This document shows, piece after piece, positions 4,333 to 6,075 of a DNA stretch of 6,075 nucleotides (positions within the stretch are counted from its first letter, which is position 1; each line of letters begins with the position of its first letter). The position numbers were made by a program, and so were the translations under genes. Source of the stretch: Parvibaculum sp. (GTDB lineage Bacteria; Pseudomonadota; Alphaproteobacteria; Parvibaculales; Parvibaculaceae). Where the stretch lies: assembly GCA_020062605.1 (NCBI GenBank), contig JAGUWA010000438.1, positions 1 to 6,075 of the forward strand, written 5' to 3'. Under the pieces are notes generated by a model that searched no databases, had not been told where the DNA came from, and saw nothing but the letters and a program-made list of their open reading frames with translations.

Positions 4333-4623
4333 ATGACCGTCTATGCGCTGGCGCAGTTCACCATTCAGGACCGGGCGCGATACGAGGCTTACGCCGCGCG
4401 CTTCGCCGAAACGATGAAGGGGCGGAAGGGCCGCCTGCTCGCGGCGCAGGAGAACCCGGAAGTCGTGGAGGGGAATTGGGAGGGCACGAAAGTCGTGCTG
4501 ATCGAGTTTCCCGACGAGGCAGGTTTCCGCGACTGGTCGGAGAGCGCGGAGTACCGCGCGATCTCGGTCGACCGCGAGGCGGCGACGGAGGGATGCGTGC
4601 TGCTGGTGAAGGGGCTGGGGTAG
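4333..4623 (+). CDS. DUF1330 domain-containing protein
   Basis: A 96-residue protein with the DUF1330 fold, a dimeric ferredoxin-like barrel related to EthD and stress-responsive barrel proteins. The characteristic order is visible: first strand TVYALAQFTIQD, helix RARYEAYAARFAETMKGRKGRLLAAQENPEVVEG, second strand TKVVLIEFPDEAGFRDWSESAEYRAI, and last strand CVLLVKGLG. The function is unknown for the family; a role in binding or degrading a small molecule is usually guessed. I chose ATG 4333 because GAGGGAG lies at 4321-4327 with ideal spacing and the length equals the family norm. The open frame extends back to 4093, but that part reads through the intergenic repeat. It is a single gene, divergent from the creatininase-family gene and followed by 234 bases of repeat-containing spacer. 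Confidence 0.9.
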   Translation: MTVYALAQFTIQDRARYEAYAARFAETMKGRKGRLLAAQENPEVVEGNWEGTKVVLIEFPDEAGFRDWSESAEYRAISVDREAATEGCVLLVKGLG

Positions 4624-4652
4624 AGGAAGGAATTCTGTTTTGCACCGACATC

Positions 4653-4740
4653 CGTCATGACCCGCTTCATGCGGGTCACCCACGTCTTTGCAGCGCGACA
4701 CCAAAGGAGGTCGATGGCCCGGACAAGCCGGGCCATGACG
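4653..4740. repeat. Composite palindromic intergenic repeat (two hairpins with CGTCATG/CATGACG ends)
   Basis: Left hairpin GACCCGC-TTCAT-GCGGGTC (4659-4677) and right hairpin ATGGCCCGG-ACAAG-CCGGGCCAT (4714-4736) flank a 36-base spacer. The outer ends CGTCATG and CATGACG are inverted copies. The whole pattern resembles dispersed units seen between genes in many alphaproteobacteria. A fragment of another unit, CGGGAAGCCGGGATGAC, follows at 4761-4777. It sits after the DUF1330 stop and could slow or end transcription, but there is no T-run. Confidence 0.75.
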
Positions 4741-4857
4741 AATCCGAGTTTGAAGCATTGCGGGAAGCCGGGATGACACTTCTATTTTTGGCGGGTTCTG
4801 AAGAAGCAGAAGCCTCCGGCGCTCGCCGCACGGAACGCAAAGCGCTACAACCACCCC

Positions 4858-5295
4858 ATGCACATTCAGCGCGCGAGCGAAGACGACTGGCAGGAGATCG
4901 CGGAGACATTCCTCGCCGCGCGGCGGACCATGACTTATCTGAACGCCGGCCTGCACAGCGATGCGGAGACACGGCTTTTCATTCGGCGCATGGTGAAGCG
5001 GAGCGAGGTCTGGGTGGCGGCGCGCGACGGCGAGATACTGGGCTTCGCGGCGCTGGAACCCGGCTGGCTCCATCATCTCTATGTCGGCCCGTCCGCGCAT
5101 AACGCAGGGGCAGGCTCGCTCCTTCTTGCCAAGGCGAAGGAGGAAATGCCGCGGGGCTTTTCCCTCTGGACGTTTCAGGCCAATCTCGGCGCCCGGCGTT
5201 TCTATGAGCGCCACGGGCTGACCGAGACGCGCCGCACCAGGGGCACGGACAACGAGGAAGGTCTGCCCGACATATTGTATGAGTGGCGCCCGTAA
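4858..5295 (+). CDS. GNAT family N-acetyltransferase
   Basis: A 145-residue Gcn5-related acetyltransferase, transferring acetyl (or another acyl) from CoA to an amine of unknown identity. Fold elements appear in order: strand 1 IQRASEDDWQEIAETF (residues 3-18); VWVAARDGEILGFAAL (51-66), strands 2 and 3 of the core; WLHHLYVGPSAHNAGAGSLLLAKAKEEM (70-97), which is motif A with the CoA pyrophosphate loop HNAGAG standing for Q/RxxGxG/A; and LWTFQANLGARRFYERHGLTE (103-123), motif B with the Asn and the Tyr of the RRFYERHG helix that usually serves as general acid. The end LPDILYEWRP is typical. Length is normal for a single domain. The ATG has no strong ribosome site, but the strand 1 phase fits it. 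A CaiB-type gene starts 43 bases later and may be co-transcribed. Confidence 0.92.
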   Translation: MHIQRASEDDWQEIAETFLAARRTMTYLNAGLHSDAETRLFIRRMVKRSEVWVAARDGEILGFAALEPGWLHHLYVGPSAHNAGAGSLLLAKAKEEMPRGFSLWTFQANLGARRFYERHGLTETRRTRGTDNEEGLPDILYEWRP

Positions 5296-5338
5296 GAGGT
5301 GCCATACAGAACAAGAAGACGACAAACGGGGAACGGCG

Positions 5339-6075
5339 TTGAGCGAGAAGAAGAGCAAGAAACTCGAAACCGAGAACAAGGGCCCGCTGAAAGGCGTGCG
5401 CATCGTCGACCTCACCGCCGTCGTCTTCGGCGCCTATGCGACGCAAATATTGGGCGACATGGGCGCGGACGTGATCAAGGTGGAAGCGCCCTCGCCCACC
5501 GGCGGCGGCGGCGCGGGCGGCGACATCATGCGCTGGCCGGGACACCTGCCCGAAGGCGCGGCGCCGGACTTGGGGCCAATCTTCCTCACCATCAACCGCA
5601 ACAAGCGCTCTGTGCTGCTCGACCTCGGCACGACGGAAGGCCGCGAGGCGCTGCTGAAGATCGTTGCCACCGCCGATGTGCTCACCTCCAACATCCGCTA
5701 TGCGGCGATGAAGAAGCTCGGCCTCTCATATGAAGATGTGAAGGCGGTGAAGCCCGACATCATTTTCGTGCATGCGGCGGGCTATGGCTCGGACGGGCCT
5801 TATGCGGGCCTGCCGGCCTATGACGACCTGATCCAGGCGGGATCGGGCGCCGCCGACCTGCTCGGCCGCATGGATGGCGACCCGAAGCCCCGCTATATTC
5901 CGACCATCATGGCGGACAAGGTGTCGGGATTGTTCATGGTGCAGGCGGTGACGGCGGCGCTCTTCCACAAGGAGCGGACCGGCGAAGGGCAGTTCGTGGA
6001 AGTGCCGATGCTCGAAGCCGTTACCTCCTTCGTGCTCGCCGAACATTTCTACGACCATGTCTACGATCCGCCGAC
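5339..6075 (+). CDS. CaiB/BaiF family (family III) CoA-transferase, N-terminal part (partial)
   Basis: Family III CoA-transferases move CoA between carboxylic acids, as in formyl-CoA:oxalate or carnitine CoA-transferase. The frame is open to the window edge and gives 245 of about 400 residues. Seen in order: GPLKGVRIVDLTAVVFGAYATQILGDMGADVIKVEAP (15-51), a glycine-rich turn TGGGGAGG, NRNKRSVLLDL (86-96), ADVLTSNIRYAAMKKLGLSYEDV (112-134), HAAGYGSDGPYAGLPAYDDLIQAGSG (145-170) with Asp162 as the expected catalytic acid that forms the anhydride with substrate, and EGQFVEVPMLEA. The start is a TTG at 5339 with GGGGA at 5328-5332. No in-frame ATG or GTG lies upstream within the gap after the GNAT gene, and the first in-frame ATG (5459) is already inside the conserved domain. 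The N-terminal tail is Lys/Glu-rich. The substrate is unknown. Confidence 0.93.
   Translation, partial: MSEKKSKKLETENKGPLKGVRIVDLTAVVFGAYATQILGDMGADVIKVEAPSPTGGGGAGGDIMRWPGHLPEGAAPDLGPIFLTINRNKRSVLLDLGTTEGREALLKIVATADVLTSNIRYAAMKKLGLSYEDVKAVKPDIIFVHAAGYGSDGPYAGLPAYDDLIQAGSGAADLLGRMDGDPKPRYIPTIMADKVSGLFMVQAVTAALFHKERTGEGQFVEVPMLEAVTSFVLAEHFYDHVYDPP

Noticed and set aside
4389..4736. 115-codon minus-strand frame beginning MARLVRAIDLLWCRAAK
   Set aside because: The start is the translated composite palindromic repeat and the rest is antisense to DUF1330.
4102..5415. 437-codon minus-strand open frame
   Set aside because: It runs antisense through the DUF1330 and GNAT genes and through intergenic repeats; the composition is typical of a shadow frame.
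1..6075. CRISPR array, transposase, integrase, tRNA or rRNA
   Set aside because: No regularly spaced repeat-spacer pattern, no recombinase motifs in any frame and no tRNA cloverleaf were seen; the only tandem repeat is the three-unit PHO-like site.

Overview
The window looks like chromosomal DNA from a GC-rich alphaproteobacterium. The protein families, the block order gpsA / YciI / EVE-domain gene, the AbrB-Doc toxin-antitoxin pair and several intergenic palindromic repeats of alphaproteobacterial type all point that way. A Hyphomicrobiales/Parvibaculum-like source is plausible, but this rests on recalled resemblance and not on a search. TGA is the stop codon of several intact genes here (gpsA, the EVE gene, doc), so the genetic code is standard.

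Layout. (1) Positions 1-1648 hold a tight plus-strand cluster: the C-terminal half of gpsA (glycerol-3-phosphate dehydrogenase), a YciI-like small enzyme, an EVE-domain protein, and a Rieske [2Fe-2S] protein whose GTG start overlaps the EVE stop in a GTGA junction. (2) Positions 1649-2127 hold no convincing gene. They carry a three-unit 11-bp direct repeat resembling a PHO (PhoB) box, a short GC hairpin, a 128-bp long inverted repeat with GTCATTGCGAG-type ends, and a CTGTATA/TATACAG palindrome. (3) Positions 2128-2433 hold a MazG-like pyrophosphohydrolase gene whose codon 14 is TGA where its family is expected to have Trp. The catalytic motif downstream is intact. (4) Positions 2430-3283, minus strand, hold a toxin-antitoxin operon: promoter with an operator-like palindrome, an AbrB/MazE-type antitoxin, a Doc toxin, and an overlapping 47-codon ORF that is easily missed. 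(5) Positions 3284-4030, minus strand, hold a creatininase/MftE-family metal-dependent amidohydrolase. (6) Positions 4077-4242 are two inverted copies of an intergenic repeat with perfect 30-bp arms, placed in the divergent gap before a DUF1330 gene. (7) Positions 4333-6075, plus strand, hold a DUF1330 protein, a gap with another composite palindromic repeat, a GNAT acetyltransferase, and the first 245 codons of a CaiB/BaiF (family III) CoA-transferase that runs off the window.

The first cluster is housekeeping: phospholipid precursor supply plus small accessory proteins that are probably co-transcribed. The middle is accessory DNA with a toxin-antitoxin module, one broken gene and several repeats. 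The genes after it are single metabolic genes of unknown substrate. I see no clear new multi-gene system. The items most worth following are the TGA-interrupted MazG-like gene, the PHO-box-like triple repeat with no obvious target gene, and the small ORF coupled to the Doc toxin.
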